Below are positions 9,194 through 17,320 of a DNA stretch of 64,000 nt, piece by piece. A program made the translations under genes and the position numbers. Source of the stretch: Cupriavidus sp. YR651 (GTDB lineage: Bacteria; Pseudomonadota; Gammaproteobacteria; Burkholderiales; Burkholderiaceae); NCBI RefSeq assembly GCF_900101625.1, contig NZ_FMYZ01000006.1, positions 186,001 to 250,000 of the forward strand. The letters are read 5' to 3'. Position 1 is the first letter of the stretch, and each line of letters opens with the position of its first letter. Under the pieces are notes generated by a model. It ran no database searches. It saw only the letters and a program-made list of their open reading frames with translations, and was not told the origin of the DNA.

Positions 9194-9914
9194 TTCCGCC
9201 GGTGGCCCGCTTGAATCCCTTCCATGCCTTCGCCTCCGGTGCGCGCTGCGGCGCGACCGGCTGGCGGCACATCCAGTGAAACAGCCACGTGGCCGTGAGC
9301 GCTCCGCCGGCTTGCGCCAGCACGAAGGCGGGCACATCGGCCGGGCGGATGCCGGCGAACGTATTGGTCAGCGCGCAGGCTATCGTCAGCGCAGGATTGG
9401 CGAAGGACGTGGATGACGTGAACCAGTATCCGGCCGTGATATAGCCGGCCACCACAAACGGCACCAGGCCTGGCCGCGTGCGGGACGTGCCGATGGCCAG
9501 CCCGATCAGGCCGAACGTCGCCAGGAATTCGCTCCACCACATCGGCGCCCCGGTACGCGCCTGCGTGGACCAGTTCAGCAAAGGCTCGCCGAACATTGCG
9601 TGCGCGGCCATCACCCCGATGATTCCCCCGGCCACCTGCACCGGCACATAGCGCAGCGCATCGCGCGGCGCCAGGCTCCCCTGTATCAGCCCCGAAAGGG
9701 TGACGACGGGATTGAAATGCCCGCCCGAGACCGGCCCCAGCGACACCAGCAGTGCCACCAGTCCGGCACCGGTCGCCAGCGCATTGCATAGCAACGCCAG
9801 CGCGGTATCACCAGCCGCCAGCCGCTCGGCGCGAATCCCCGATCCCACGACGATTGCAATCAGCAAGGCCGTACCCAGGCCTTCGGCCACCAGCCGACGG
9901 GCAAGCGTCGTCAT
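9177..9914 (-). CDS. MIP/aquaporin-family channel
   Basis: 245 residues with six membrane segments and two half-helices: HFNPVVTL (first NPA box changed to NPV) and FANPALTI (second box intact). Family members pass water, glycerol or metalloid acids; pattern and size resemble the AqpS-type proteins often found with arsenic genes, but no ars gene is present here. Its last 17 bases overlap the end of the convergent porin gene. The altered first NPA motif may change selectivity. Substrate remains open. Confidence 0.85.
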   Translation of the reverse strand: MTTLARRLVAEGLGTALLIAIVVGSGIRAERLAAGDTALALLCNALATGAGLVALLVSLGPVSGGHFNPVVTLSGLIQGSLAPRDALRYVPVQVAGGIIGVMAAHAMFGEPLLNWSTQARTGAPMWWSEFLATFGLIGLAIGTSRTRPGLVPFVVAGYITAGYWFTSSTSFANPALTIACALTNTFAGIRPADVPAFVLAQAGGALTATWLFHWMCRQPVAPQRAPEAKAWKGFKRATGGTTSAD

Positions 9915-10286
9915 GGGTGCCGGGCCGCCATGGCGGTAGTGGAGGTGAGAGCGGTGAGACGAAAGCGGGTCATCGAAAGGGGCACAGGAGGGCGAAAGAA
10001 GGGACGAAAGAACGGACCAAATAATGGACGAAAGCGAAGGCAGGAATCGACCGCGCAGTGTTCCGCGCCGGCCCGAAGCCCGTCAATGCGCCGCGGCGAT
10101 GTTGTGAACGAACACGCGGTATCGAATCGGCCACGCCTTGGCAAAGCCTGCCCGCCAACGGCAAGCAACTCGTGGCAGGCAACTCGTGCGATGGCGTCGA
10201 ACGTTGCCGCCAACTCGTTCGCATGGCTTTCGGGTCGTGGTTGGCCAGAATGTATTCACACACCCACCACATCTCTGGAGAACACC
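9915..10286. other. Noncoding gap with short GACGAAAG repeats
   Basis: The 372 bp between the divergent aquaporin and SDR genes hold no convincing gene. GACGAAAG occurs at 9958-9965, 10003-10010 and 10027-10034, with a near copy GGCGAAAG at 9991-9998. I see no clear operator dyad. Confidence 0.5.
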
Positions 10287-11036
10287 ATGCAACGCTTCGC
10301 AAACAAGACCGTACTCGTGACCGGCGGCAACAGCGGTATCGGCCTGGCTGCCGCGCAGGCTTTCGCCGCCGAAGGCGCGCGCGTCGTCATCACCGGCCGC
10401 GACGCGGCCACGCTGGAGTCGGCCCGTGCCACGCTGGGCGCCGGCGCCATCGCCATTCGCAACGAAGCGGGCTCCGTCGATGGCGCCCGCGACCTGGCCC
10501 GACAACTGACCGAAGCCGGCGTGCGCCTCGATGCCGTCTTTCTGAACGCAGGCGCGGCCAGGTTTGCCGCCCTTGAAGATGTTCAGGAATCGCTCTGGGA
10601 CGAAGTCTTCAACGTCAACGTCAAGGGTCCGTATTTTCAGGTGCAGGCCCTGACGCCGCTGCTGAACAAGGGCGCGTCGATCGTGATCAACGGTTCGATC
10701 AACGCCCGCATCGGCATGCCGCAGTCGTCGGTGTATGCCGCCAGCAAGGCCGCGGTGATTTCGCTGGCCAAGACGCTGTCGGCGGAACTGCTGCCGCGCG
10801 GCGCGCGCGTGAATGTGGTGAGCCCCGGCCCGGTCAGCACGCCGCTGTACGGCAAGCTGGGTCTGGATGCCGAGACGCTGAACGCCACGGCGGCCCAGAT
10901 CCTGAGCCAGATCCCGCTCGGCCGATTTGGCGAACCGGCGGAAGTGGCCTCGACCGTCCTCCACCTGGCGGCCCCGGAATCGGCCTTCATCGTCGGCACC
11001 GAGATCATCGTCGACGGCGGCATGAGCCAGCTGTGA
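10287..11036 (+). CDS. Short-chain dehydrogenase/reductase
   Basis: 249 residues with the classical SDR layout: TGGNSGIG at 12-19 for NAD(P), LNAG at 86-89, Ser137, and Tyr150-x3-Lys154 (YAASK). It would oxidise or reduce a small alcohol or ketone; Arg39 after the second strand suggests NADP(H). The ATG at 10287 follows CTGGAG and matches the family N-terminus; the longer upstream reading has no family support. The monooxygenase-like gene begins 29 bp downstream, so they form a likely two-gene operon. Confidence 0.9.
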   Translation: MQRFANKTVLVTGGNSGIGLAAAQAFAAEGARVVITGRDAATLESARATLGAGAIAIRNEAGSVDGARDLARQLTEAGVRLDAVFLNAGAARFAALEDVQESLWDEVFNVNVKGPYFQVQALTPLLNKGASIVINGSINARIGMPQSSVYAASKAAVISLAKTLSAELLPRGARVNVVSPGPVSTPLYGKLGLDAETLNATAAQILSQIPLGRFGEPAEVASTVLHLAAPESAFIVGTEIIVDGGMSQL

Positions 11037-11065
11037 TTCGCAACGATCCCGCACAGGAGAGAACC

Positions 11066-11386
11066 ATGAGCCATGAACAGATCGCGTTTGTCGTGCGCCT
11101 GCCCGCCCGGGCCGAGTTTCGCGAGGAGTTCGAGGCCCGCCTGCTGGGTGTCGTCGAGGCGATGGCGAAGGAGCCGGACTTCGTGAACACAACCATTCAC
11201 AAGTCAGCCGAAGACCCCGACACCTACGTGCTGTACGAGACGTGGGCCTGTTCCCAGGAATATTTCATGACCCATCATCTCAGCAAAAATTACCGCCACG
11301 AATATGAGGCAGCGCTGCCGCGCTTGCTGAAGGCCCCTCGGCAGATCGACTTCCTGGTGCCGACCCACGCATTCGTCAAGGCGTAA
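11066..11386 (+). CDS. Antibiotic-biosynthesis-monooxygenase (ABM) domain protein, putative quinol monooxygenase
   Basis: 106 residues forming one ABM domain: N-terminal strand IAFVVRLPARAEF, helix EFEARLLGVVEAMAKEPDFVNTTIHKS, then YVLYETW and the HHLSKNYRHEYEAALPRLL helix. Such small ferredoxin-like dimers include YgiN-type quinol monooxygenases that need no cofactor, and some heme-degrading relatives. It is co-directional with the SDR, so the pair may act on the same quinone or aldehyde. An AGGAG site sits just ahead of the ATG. Confidence 0.85.
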   Translation: MSHEQIAFVVRLPARAEFREEFEARLLGVVEAMAKEPDFVNTTIHKSAEDPDTYVLYETWACSQEYFMTHHLSKNYRHEYEAALPRLLKAPRQIDFLVPTHAFVKA

Positions 11387-11410
11387 CACGGCGAATGCCT
11401 CACATGGCGA

Positions 11411-11443
11411 GCCCGCATCCGATGGTTGCGGGCTTATTTTATT
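11411..11443 (+). terminator. Intrinsic terminator of the SDR/ABM operon
   Basis: Stem GCCCGCA/TGCGGGC (11411-11417, 11427-11433) with a 9-base loop, followed by TTATTTTATT. Confidence 0.8.
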
Positions 11444-11501
11444 CAAGCGAATAATCAACACATCAAAAACATAACAGCATTGATTCTTCACGCTGATATA
11501 G

Positions 11502-12482
11502 CTATTGCAGATTGTTCCGCATCACCAGCAGCCACGGCATATGGGAGTTCGTAAAGGCGTCGAGCTGACCGGCATCGTTCAGGTCGATGACGTCCATCGA
11601 TACCGATTGCTGGACATTGCCGCCGATGGCCTTGACGACGCGCGCGGAGGGGTCCACCTCCACCACGATGTCGCAATGCATCGGCGTGGTGCCAAATCCG
11701 ATCTCGGCAGGACTCTCGAGGTACTTGTCACGGCCCCGTGGGGCACAGATCAGGTCGCCAGGCCGTGGCAACGCAGGCGTGGGTACGATATGGAACGCGG
11801 GGCGCGCCAGCTTGCCGTCACGCGCATCCACCACGTACATCGAATGTGACTGGCCGGTCAGGAACTGGTCATTGTTGAGGCCGGCCTTGCGCATGACCCA
11901 GGAAATGAACACGGCCGACCAGGCCCAGGCCCCCTGGGTGACCTGACGGCAGGTCGGGGCTTCCCCCACGATGCCCCAGTAGCGTTGTGCCATGGCGCAG
12001 CCCCGCTGCGTGGACTCCATGCCGGTGCCGTCGGGGAAGCGCACGCAGTTCGCGTCGCGTCCATCCTCATCGGACTCCTGGTCTGCCGAGGCCTGTCCGT
12101 TCGCGTCCACCGCATTGGCGTTACCAACCAGATCCTCCAACACGGGTGGCGGCAGCGGGCTTTGCGTCACACAGGCCGAATCGTCCCGGCCAATGCGAAC
12201 GACCTGATCTCCCCATTTGTGCCATTCCAGCAAGGCGATCTCGACAATGCGCTCGCGCGGCGTGGCGCCAGGTGTCGTGGCGACGCGTTGATAGTCGGGG
12301 AGGGGGATGGCCTGCGGACGCGCGGTCCGGGGCGGAGAAGTGGTGCAACCACAGAGCACGGCCAGGGCAACTGCGCTCAGAAATGCCTGCGCAAGCGCCT
12401 GTGGAGAAAGCTGTGGAGCCTTGTGTGGAAAGCGCTGTGTATAACGCTGTGGAAATCTGCGCGGCAGCAAGCGGGACAGCAT
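11502..12482 (-). CDS. DUF2272 domain lipoprotein
   Basis: 326 residues from the ATG at 12482. It has a long basic N-terminus, a hydrophobic stretch and a lipobox (LCGC, Cys46), then a DUF2272-type domain: ERIVEIALLEWHKWG, a Cys-rich insert, AWAWSAVFISWVMRKAGL (the family hallmark), RPGDLICAPRG and MHCDIVVEV. The Cys and His in those motifs resemble an NlpC/P60-like papain fold, so a cell-wall or transpeptidation role is possible, but the function is unknown. The frame stays open to 12695; the start is placed by the signal peptide, since the ribosome site there is weak (GGAG 13 bases away). DNA under the signal peptide holds a DnaA-box-like TTATACACA. Confidence 0.75.
   Translation of the reverse strand: MLSRLLPRRFPQRYTQRFPHKAPQLSPQALAQAFLSAVALAVLCGCTTSPPRTARPQAIPLPDYQRVATTPGATPRERIVEIALLEWHKWGDQVVRIGRDDSACVTQSPLPPPVLEDLVGNANAVDANGQASADQESDEDGRDANCVRFPDGTGMESTQRGCAMAQRYWGIVGEAPTCRQVTQGAWAWSAVFISWVMRKAGLNNDQFLTGQSHSMYVVDARDGKLARPAFHIVPTPALPRPGDLICAPRGRDKYLESPAEIGFGTTPMHCDIVVEVDPSARVVKAIGGNVQQSVSMDVIDLNDAGQLDAFTNSHMPWLLVMRNNLQ
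12436..12444 (-). other. DnaA box (TTATACACA)
   Basis: Fits the relaxed consensus TTWTNCACA on the minus strand. It lies within the signal-peptide coding part of the DUF2272 gene, next to several TGTGGA partial matches (12400-12450). Confidence 0.45.
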
Positions 12483-12619
12483 GTCAGGTCCACGACTCCC
12501 GGCACCCGACGGCCCTAGTACCGGCCACGTCCAGGCGCCTTTTTTCAGACAATTGCGACGGCCATCCGGAAGGCCCTGCCGGCTGTGCAGTTCTGCGCGC
12601 ACGTCGGCGGGAAAACCGT

Positions 12620-12628
12620 TGTGGATAA
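12620..12628 (-). other. DnaA box (TTATCCACA)
   Basis: A perfect 9-mer in the gap between the DUF2272 gene and hupB. Confidence 0.55.
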
Positions 12629-12723
12629 CGTCCCCCGCCTGGCGCACACCTGCGCCTTTTCTGGCGTCCGGTGGCGGCACGGCGGGGTCATGCAAACCGG
12701 GCGATCGAAGGCGCCCGCCAGCA

Positions 12724-13002
12724 TCACTGGTTGACGGCGTCCTTGAACTTCTGGCCAGCCTTGAACTTCACGGTCTTCGCGGCTTCCACCTTGATTTCCT
12801 CGCCGGTGCGCGGGTTGCGCGCCATGCGTTCGCCGCGCTCGCCCTGGCTGAAGGTGCCAAAGCCGATCAGGCTGAGGGTGTCGCCCTTCGCCACGGCGTC
12901 CATGATGGCGCCCAGGGTCACGTTGAGGGCCTGCTCTGCCTTGGCCTTGGTCAGACCGTCCACGCCAGCTGCAATCGCGTCGATCAGTTCGGTTTTCGTC
13001 AT
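12724..13002 (-). CDS. hupB: HU-family DNA-binding protein
   Basis: 92 residues. The N-terminus MTKTELIDAIAAGVDGLTKAKAE is the helical dimer part, and GFGTFSQGERGERMARNPRTGEEIKV is the beta-arm with the Pro (RNPRTG) that kinks DNA; the tail ends KFKAGQKFKDAVN. HU bends and compacts DNA without strict sequence specificity and helps DnaA at origins. CGGAG lies at the right distance from the ATG. Upstream is the 1.1-kb noncoding region rich in GTATAC and DnaA boxes, and beyond it a divergent SET methyltransferase gene. Confidence 0.97.
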   Translation of the reverse strand: MTKTELIDAIAAGVDGLTKAKAEQALNVTLGAIMDAVAKGDTLSLIGFGTFSQGERGERMARNPRTGEEIKVEAAKTVKFKAGQKFKDAVNQ

Positions 13003-13711
13003 GCTTCACTCCGTATCGAGTTGAAAAAACACTGACGCCCTGCCCAGGCATTCCACGCTGGAACCCGCCCTGGCCAAGACGCCGCGGGCCACATCATACC
13101 GTGTCGGGCAAGCCCGGCCGGGAACACATTGTTACGCCGGCTCTCCGCGAAGCCGCGCCAGATGGCGGCTGGCGGGTTTTCAGCGGGTTTTGCGGGGCTT
13201 TGGCGCAAGGTCGATGTGACAGCAGAGGCCCATGGAACGCATAGTGCGGTATACGGCATTTCCGGGACCGGAATGGTCAGGAGGAGGCAGAGGGCCTCAG
13301 CAAGCCCCGGAGGGCGTATACGTCCCCCAGGGTCATGCCAGCCCCGTAAACGTCCCTGAGCCCCTCTGAGCGCCTCCAGACGCCCCTGAATGGCCGGCGC
13401 CGGGTGGCGGGGGTGGCACAAGCATTCCATGCACCACGCCGACGGCAAATCCCGACAGCATGGCGATGTCGGGTCTACGGCATATCGGCTGCCAATCGTC
13501 GGGCCAATCGCCGGTATACGCCGACCCATCGACCGCCGACCCACCGACAACCATCGCGAGCCGGTCAGAGCCCATTGGCCAGCCATGCCTCGCCAGCCCC
13601 AGCTCGATGCCGTGCTGCCCATTTTTTAACCGGCCTGCATTCGAGGGGGTATACCGGCCGGCGAGCGAAAGCGAGGTATACGCCGGGCGTTCTTTGCCTC
13701 CTCCCTCTCTC

Positions 13712-13835
13712 GTGCTTTCGGTTTACGTATTTCTTTTCATGTATACAAATAGTAGTGATAGGTAAACGGGGTGCTTTTCTGTGGATAACCACGTATACGT
13801 CAATCGGATCAACCGTTTACGTATACCGAAAGCAC
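13712..13835. repeat. 18-bp inverted repeat flanking an 88-bp spacer
   Basis: Left arm GTGCTTTCGGTTTACGTA (13712-13729) pairs with the right arm TACGTATACCGAAAGCAC (13818-13835) at 17 of 18 positions. The spacer contains two GTATAC sites and a perfect DnaA box. Confidence 0.8.
13780..13788 (-). other. DnaA box (TTATCCACA)
   Basis: Perfect 9-mer on the minus strand, inside the spacer of the 18-bp inverted repeat. Confidence 0.6.
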
Positions 13836-13961
13836 AGGGATGGCGTGTTGGTCGGCGTGGATGACTCAGCCATCGGGATGAGGTGTACCCGAAACCCCCT
13901 CCGACTTGTTCCTGATCCATCCCCATGCCAGCCCCAGGCAGCCCACACCAAACGCGCGCGT

Positions 13962-13992
13962 TTATCCACAGATTTCGGCCTGGTTATCCACA
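13962..13992 (+). other. Two tandem DnaA boxes (TTATCCACA)
   Basis: Perfect 9-mers at 13962-13970 and 13984-13992, same orientation, start points 22 bp apart (two helical turns). Confidence 0.6.
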
Positions 13993-14137
13993 TTGCGGGT
14001 TGACGGGTATACGCGAAATACGTGGCATTTCCCCCGCGCCGATGAGGTCGCCGGGTGTGTTGTATACGTCGTTCGGCGGGTATCATCCGGTTCGCGCCGG
14101 GCTGGACCGGCCATCCATCGTTGACGGGAAAACGGAT

Positions 14138-14650
14138 ATGTCGGAAAAGGCCAGGGACGGCAAGGACAAGAAGGCGGGCAAGAAGAAGACCGCCAGCGAT
14201 CGCATCGAAGTGCGCCAGTCAGGTGTGCACGGAAGGGGCGTATACGCGATTGGCGCGATTGCCGAAGGCGAGCGCGTGATCGAGTACAAGGGCGAGCACA
14301 TTTCCTGGAAGGAAGCGCTCAAGCGGCACCCGCACGATCCCACCGACCCGAATCACACGTTCTATTTCAGCCTGGAAGACGGCAACGTTATTGACGCCAA
14401 GTTCGGTGGCAATCGTGCGCGCTGGATCAATCACGCCTGCGCTCCCAACTGCGAGGCGCGCGAAAAGCGCGGCAAGGTCTACATCCATGCCCTGCGCGAC
14501 ATCACAGCCGGCGAAGAGCTCTTCTATGACTACGGTCTGGTGATTGACGCCCGCTATACCCGCAAGCTCAAGAAGGAATACGAATGCCGATGCGGCAGCC
14601 CGGAGTGCCGCGGCACGATGCTGGCGCCGAAGGAAAAGAAGGGCAAATAA
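14138..14650 (+). CDS. SET-domain protein-lysine methyltransferase
   Basis: 170 residues. A Lys-rich tail (residues 4-18) leads into a SET domain: GVHGRGVYAIGAIAEGE, the AdoMet and active-site motif INHACAPNCEA (97-107), FYDYG with catalytic Tyr132, and a post-SET Cys group (CRC at 150-152, Cys157) that with a core Cys would bind zinc. This is the complete eukaryote-like arrangement. Such enzymes transfer methyl from AdoMet to protein lysine; a bacterial relative in Chlamydia acts on histone-like protein. The nearest chromatin gene here is hupB, divergent across the structured gap, which makes HU a conceivable substrate. The ATG at 14138 matches the family start; the longer frame runs through noncoding repeats. 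Confidence 0.9.
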   Translation: MSEKARDGKDKKAGKKKTASDRIEVRQSGVHGRGVYAIGAIAEGERVIEYKGEHISWKEALKRHPHDPTDPNHTFYFSLEDGNVIDAKFGGNRARWINHACAPNCEAREKRGKVYIHALRDITAGEELFYDYGLVIDARYTRKLKKEYECRCGSPECRGTMLAPKEKKGK

Positions 14651-14679
14651 GCCCGCTGGGCGGCACGGCAGGCGCGCCG

Positions 14680-16386
14680 TCAGGCCGTGGTGCTACCGGG
14701 TGCCTCGCAAGGGATCCGGATCACGAAGCGCATCGACGCCCGGCGGGGCGCGGGTTCCGCTGAAGGCGCTTCGTCATGGCCACCGTGGGTGGCCACCGCA
14801 GGGGACGGTGCCAGCGCAGGCGCGGGCACATCCTCGATGCAGATCGTGCCCTGGTGCAGCGTGACGATCTCGTGCACGATCGCCAGCCCTAGGCCGGCGC
14901 CGCCCGGCGCGGCCTGTTGCACCGCCTGGGCTCCCGGGGTGTGATCGCCACGGAAGAAGCGCTTGAACACCTCACCGCGTCGTGCAGGCGGGATACCCGG
15001 TCCGTTGTCTTCCACCATCACCACGGCCATGCCACGATGGCCCATGGTCTCGCCACCGGCGCGCACCGTGATGCGTCCGCCGGCCGGCACATACTTCACC
15101 GCGTTATCGATCAGGTTGGAAAGCGCCTCGCGCATCAGCAAGCGGTTGCCGCGCACCACGGCCGGCGCACTGCCGGTAAAGGTAGGGCCGGGCAGGATCT
15201 CGAAGCCCAGGTCCACGCGGCGCGCCAGCGCCTGCGGCACCCACTCGGCACCGATCTCGAACGCCAGCCCGGCCAGGTCGAAATGCTCCACGGGCCCAAG
15301 CCGCTCCAGCGACAGCCCCGGCTCCGCGCGCGCCAGCGACAGCAACTGGTTGGAGAGCCGCACCGCGCGATCGGCGGCCGTCTGCACCTCCCGCAGCGCG
15401 TGGCGCGCCACGTCGAGCGTATCGGCTTCCATGGCGCGATCCGCGTGTAGCTTGACGGCGGTCAGCGGCGTGCGCAGCTGGTGGGCGGCATCGGCGATGA
15501 ACTTGCGCTGCGCGTCCAGCGCATCGCGCAGGCGCGACAGCAGGTCGTTCAGGCTGCGGATCAGCGGTTCCACCTCGGCCGGCACCTGGGTTTCGTCCAG
15601 CGCGGCCATCGATCGCGCGGTTTGCCGGTTGAGCTTGTCCGTCAGGATCTGCAACGGCACCAGCTCTTCCTTGAGCACGTGCGACAGGATCATGCTGCCC
15701 ACCAGCAGGAGCAGGATGAGCGGCACCGACACCGAGAGCAGGATTTCATTGGCCGCGGTTTCGCGCCGGTCCAGCAATTCCGCCACTTCCACGACGATCG
15801 GCCCGCGCGGCACGGTGGCCTCCGCGCTGGTGCCGAGTTCGTCCGATGCCGAGCTGGGCAGGCTGACGGGCAGCCGCACGGCCCGGACCTGCCGGCCGCT
15901 GAACCACGCATAAAAGAGCCGCGCGTCATGGAGCGAGGTCTGGCCCGTGCCATAGCCGAGCCACGTATCCATGCCACCGATCAACCCGTCCGGTCCGTGG
16001 ATGCGCCAGTAGATGCGGTCGCTGCCTTCCGCTTCGACGAGCGTCTGGGCAATCGTCGGGATGTCCTGCTCCAGGCGCGGCCCGGCAATGCGGATCTGCT
16101 GGGCGATGTTGTTCGCCACGCCATAGAGGGCCCGGTCGAACACCTGCGTCGTGTAGTGGGCGGCCAGCCAGTAGGAGAGCGAGCCGCTGGTCAGCACCAG
16201 TGCGAACAGCGGCGTGGCCAGCGCGCGCAACAGGTGGACGCGCAGGCTGGGATTGGACGACACGCGCGCATTGGCCTGGCCGCGGTTGCGGCCGCTACGG
16301 CTACCCCGGCGGCTGCGCGTGCGCGTCCCCGTGGCGGGCGGATCGCCGGCCGGTGCGGAAGAGGACGATTGCGAGCGCGGCCACAT
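14680..16386 (-). CDS. Sensor histidine kinase (TctE/QseC-like, two-component)
   Basis: 568 residues. A basic, Ser/Arg-rich N-terminal extension (1-45) is followed by a membrane helix (about 57-76), a periplasmic 2CSK_N-like domain (about 77-215), a second helix (about 216-236), a dimerisation domain with phospho-acceptor His302 (AAHQLRTPLTA), and an ATPase domain with N box (NLIDNAVKYVP), G1 (DNGPGIP) and G2 (GGAGLGLAIV). It would autophosphorylate and pass phosphate to the regulator encoded 61 bp upstream. The TctE-like sensor domain suggests an organic acid signal, but no tctABC transporter is adjacent. A 30-residue insertion lies in the C-terminal lobe. Confidence 0.92.
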   Translation of the reverse strand: MWPRSQSSSSAPAGDPPATGTRTRSRRGSRSGRNRGQANARVSSNPSLRVHLLRALATPLFALVLTSGSLSYWLAAHYTTQVFDRALYGVANNIAQQIRIAGPRLEQDIPTIAQTLVEAEGSDRIYWRIHGPDGLIGGMDTWLGYGTGQTSLHDARLFYAWFSGRQVRAVRLPVSLPSSASDELGTSAEATVPRGPIVVEVAELLDRRETAANEILLSVSVPLILLLLVGSMILSHVLKEELVPLQILTDKLNRQTARSMAALDETQVPAEVEPLIRSLNDLLSRLRDALDAQRKFIADAAHQLRTPLTAVKLHADRAMEADTLDVARHALREVQTAADRAVRLSNQLLSLARAEPGLSLERLGPVEHFDLAGLAFEIGAEWVPQALARRVDLGFEILPGPTFTGSAPAVVRGNRLLMREALSNLIDNAVKYVPAGGRITVRAGGETMGHRGMAVVMVEDNGPGIPPARRGEVFKRFFRGDHTPGAQAVQQAAPGGAGLGLAIVHEIVTLHQGTICIEDVPAPALAPSPAVATHGGHDEAPSAEPAPRRASMRFVIRIPCEAPGSTTA

Positions 16387-16447
16387 GGCGGATGACTACG
16401 TTGGTTGGGACGCGGTGCGGCGCGGCCGCATCCGTGACATACGGGAA

Positions 16448-17152
16448 TCAGTGCCCGGCACGAATCTGCAGCAGGTAGCCGAAGCCGCGCACGGTGACGA
16501 TTTCGACATCGGCATCCTCAAGCTTCTTGCGGACGCGGTGCACATAGACCTCGATGGCCGTGTCGCCGACGGTATCGCCGCCTTCGCCGGCCGGGTGGGC
16601 AAACGTGGCCAGGTGATCCTGCATCTGCGCCTTGCTCACCACGCGGCCCTGCCGCTGCAGCAGCAGTTCCAGCACGGCGAACTCGCGCGGCGACAACTCC
16701 AGCGCACGGCCGTCGACGAACATGCGGCGATCGTTGCCGGAAAGGCGCAGGCGGCCCAGGCGCACATCGCGCTCCGGCGCAGCTTCGCCATGCTGGCTGC
16801 GGCGCAGCAGCACGCGCACGCGCGCTTCCAGTTCGGGCAGGGCGAAAGGCTTGACCAGATAGTCGTCGGCGCCGGCATTCAGGCCGGAGAGCTTGTCTTC
16901 CAGCTCGTCGCGCGCGGTCAGGATGATGACGGGGGTGGTGCGATTACGGGCGCGGTAGCGCGCCAGCAGCGTCATGCCGTCGATACCGGGCAGGCCCAGG
17001 TCCAGGATGACGAGGTCGTGCTGCTCGCGCAGCAGGTGATCGGTGGCGTACACGCCGTCGTGCACCACGCGTACCTGGTGGCCGGCGCGGGACAGTCCGG
17101 CTTCCACGCCGCTGGCGATTTGACGGTCGTCCTCGATCAGCAGGATACGCAT
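16448..17152 (-). CDS. OmpR-family response regulator
   Basis: 234 residues. The receiver domain begins MRILLIEDDRQIASGVE, has phospho-acceptor Asp51 (VILDLGLPGIDGM), the conserved Thr (ILTARDE) and Lys (DYLVKPF). A winged-helix DNA-binding domain follows (ELSPREFAVLELLLQRQGRVVSKAQ, then VYVHRVRKKLEDADVEIVTVRGFGYLL). It is the partner of the kinase immediately downstream. The start at 17152 is preferred because it begins exactly at the conserved receiver strand; a Met 10 codons earlier only adds a Pro/Cys-rich tail. Confidence 0.93.
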   Translation of the reverse strand: MRILLIEDDRQIASGVEAGLSRAGHQVRVVHDGVYATDHLLREQHDLVILDLGLPGIDGMTLLARYRARNRTTPVIILTARDELEDKLSGLNAGADDYLVKPFALPELEARVRVLLRRSQHGEAAPERDVRLGRLRLSGNDRRMFVDGRALELSPREFAVLELLLQRQGRVVSKAQMQDHLATFAHPAGEGGDTVGDTAIEVYVHRVRKKLEDADVEIVTVRGFGYLLQIRAGH

Positions 17153-17320
17153 GGCAGGGGGCTCGGGCAGGCAGTGTGGCAATGCCGGCGATTGTACAGG
17201 GCGGCACCGCGGCCTGCCTTTCAGTTGCCCTACAGCTGCAGCGTTCCCGCGGGAGCGCCGGCCGCCGCCCTGACGGCCCGGAGGGCGGCCTGCGGCGACC
17301 GTTATTTCCCGACCGGTGCC

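Larger units (their letters stand above)
13003..14137. other. 1.1-kb structured noncoding region between hupB and the SET gene
   Basis: No open frame here looks like a gene. The region holds ten GTATAC palindromes, three perfect DnaA boxes, an 18-bp inverted repeat with one mismatch, and a relatively AT-rich patch (about 13690-13790). Promoters for both flanking genes must also lie here. Replication, nucleoid organisation or regulation are all possible; none is proven by sequence. Confidence 0.7.
13249..14245. repeat. Cluster of eleven GTATAC palindromes
   Basis: Copies start at 13249, 13316, 13514, 13649, 13676, 13741, 13793, 13821, 14007, 14062 and 14240; the last is inside the SET gene. 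Most extend to (C/G)GTATACG. Spacing is irregular (27-198 bp). The only other copy I noticed in the window is at 38877. Confidence 0.85.

Noticed and set aside
9177..9914. Arsenic-resistance context for the aquaporin
   Set aside because: AqpS-like pattern only; no arsR, arsC, arsH or acr3 genes are in the neighbourhood.
13404..14003. Several 60-200-residue frames in the hupB-SET gap
   Set aside because: They overlap on both strands, lack ribosome sites and run through the repeats; the region behaves as noncoding.
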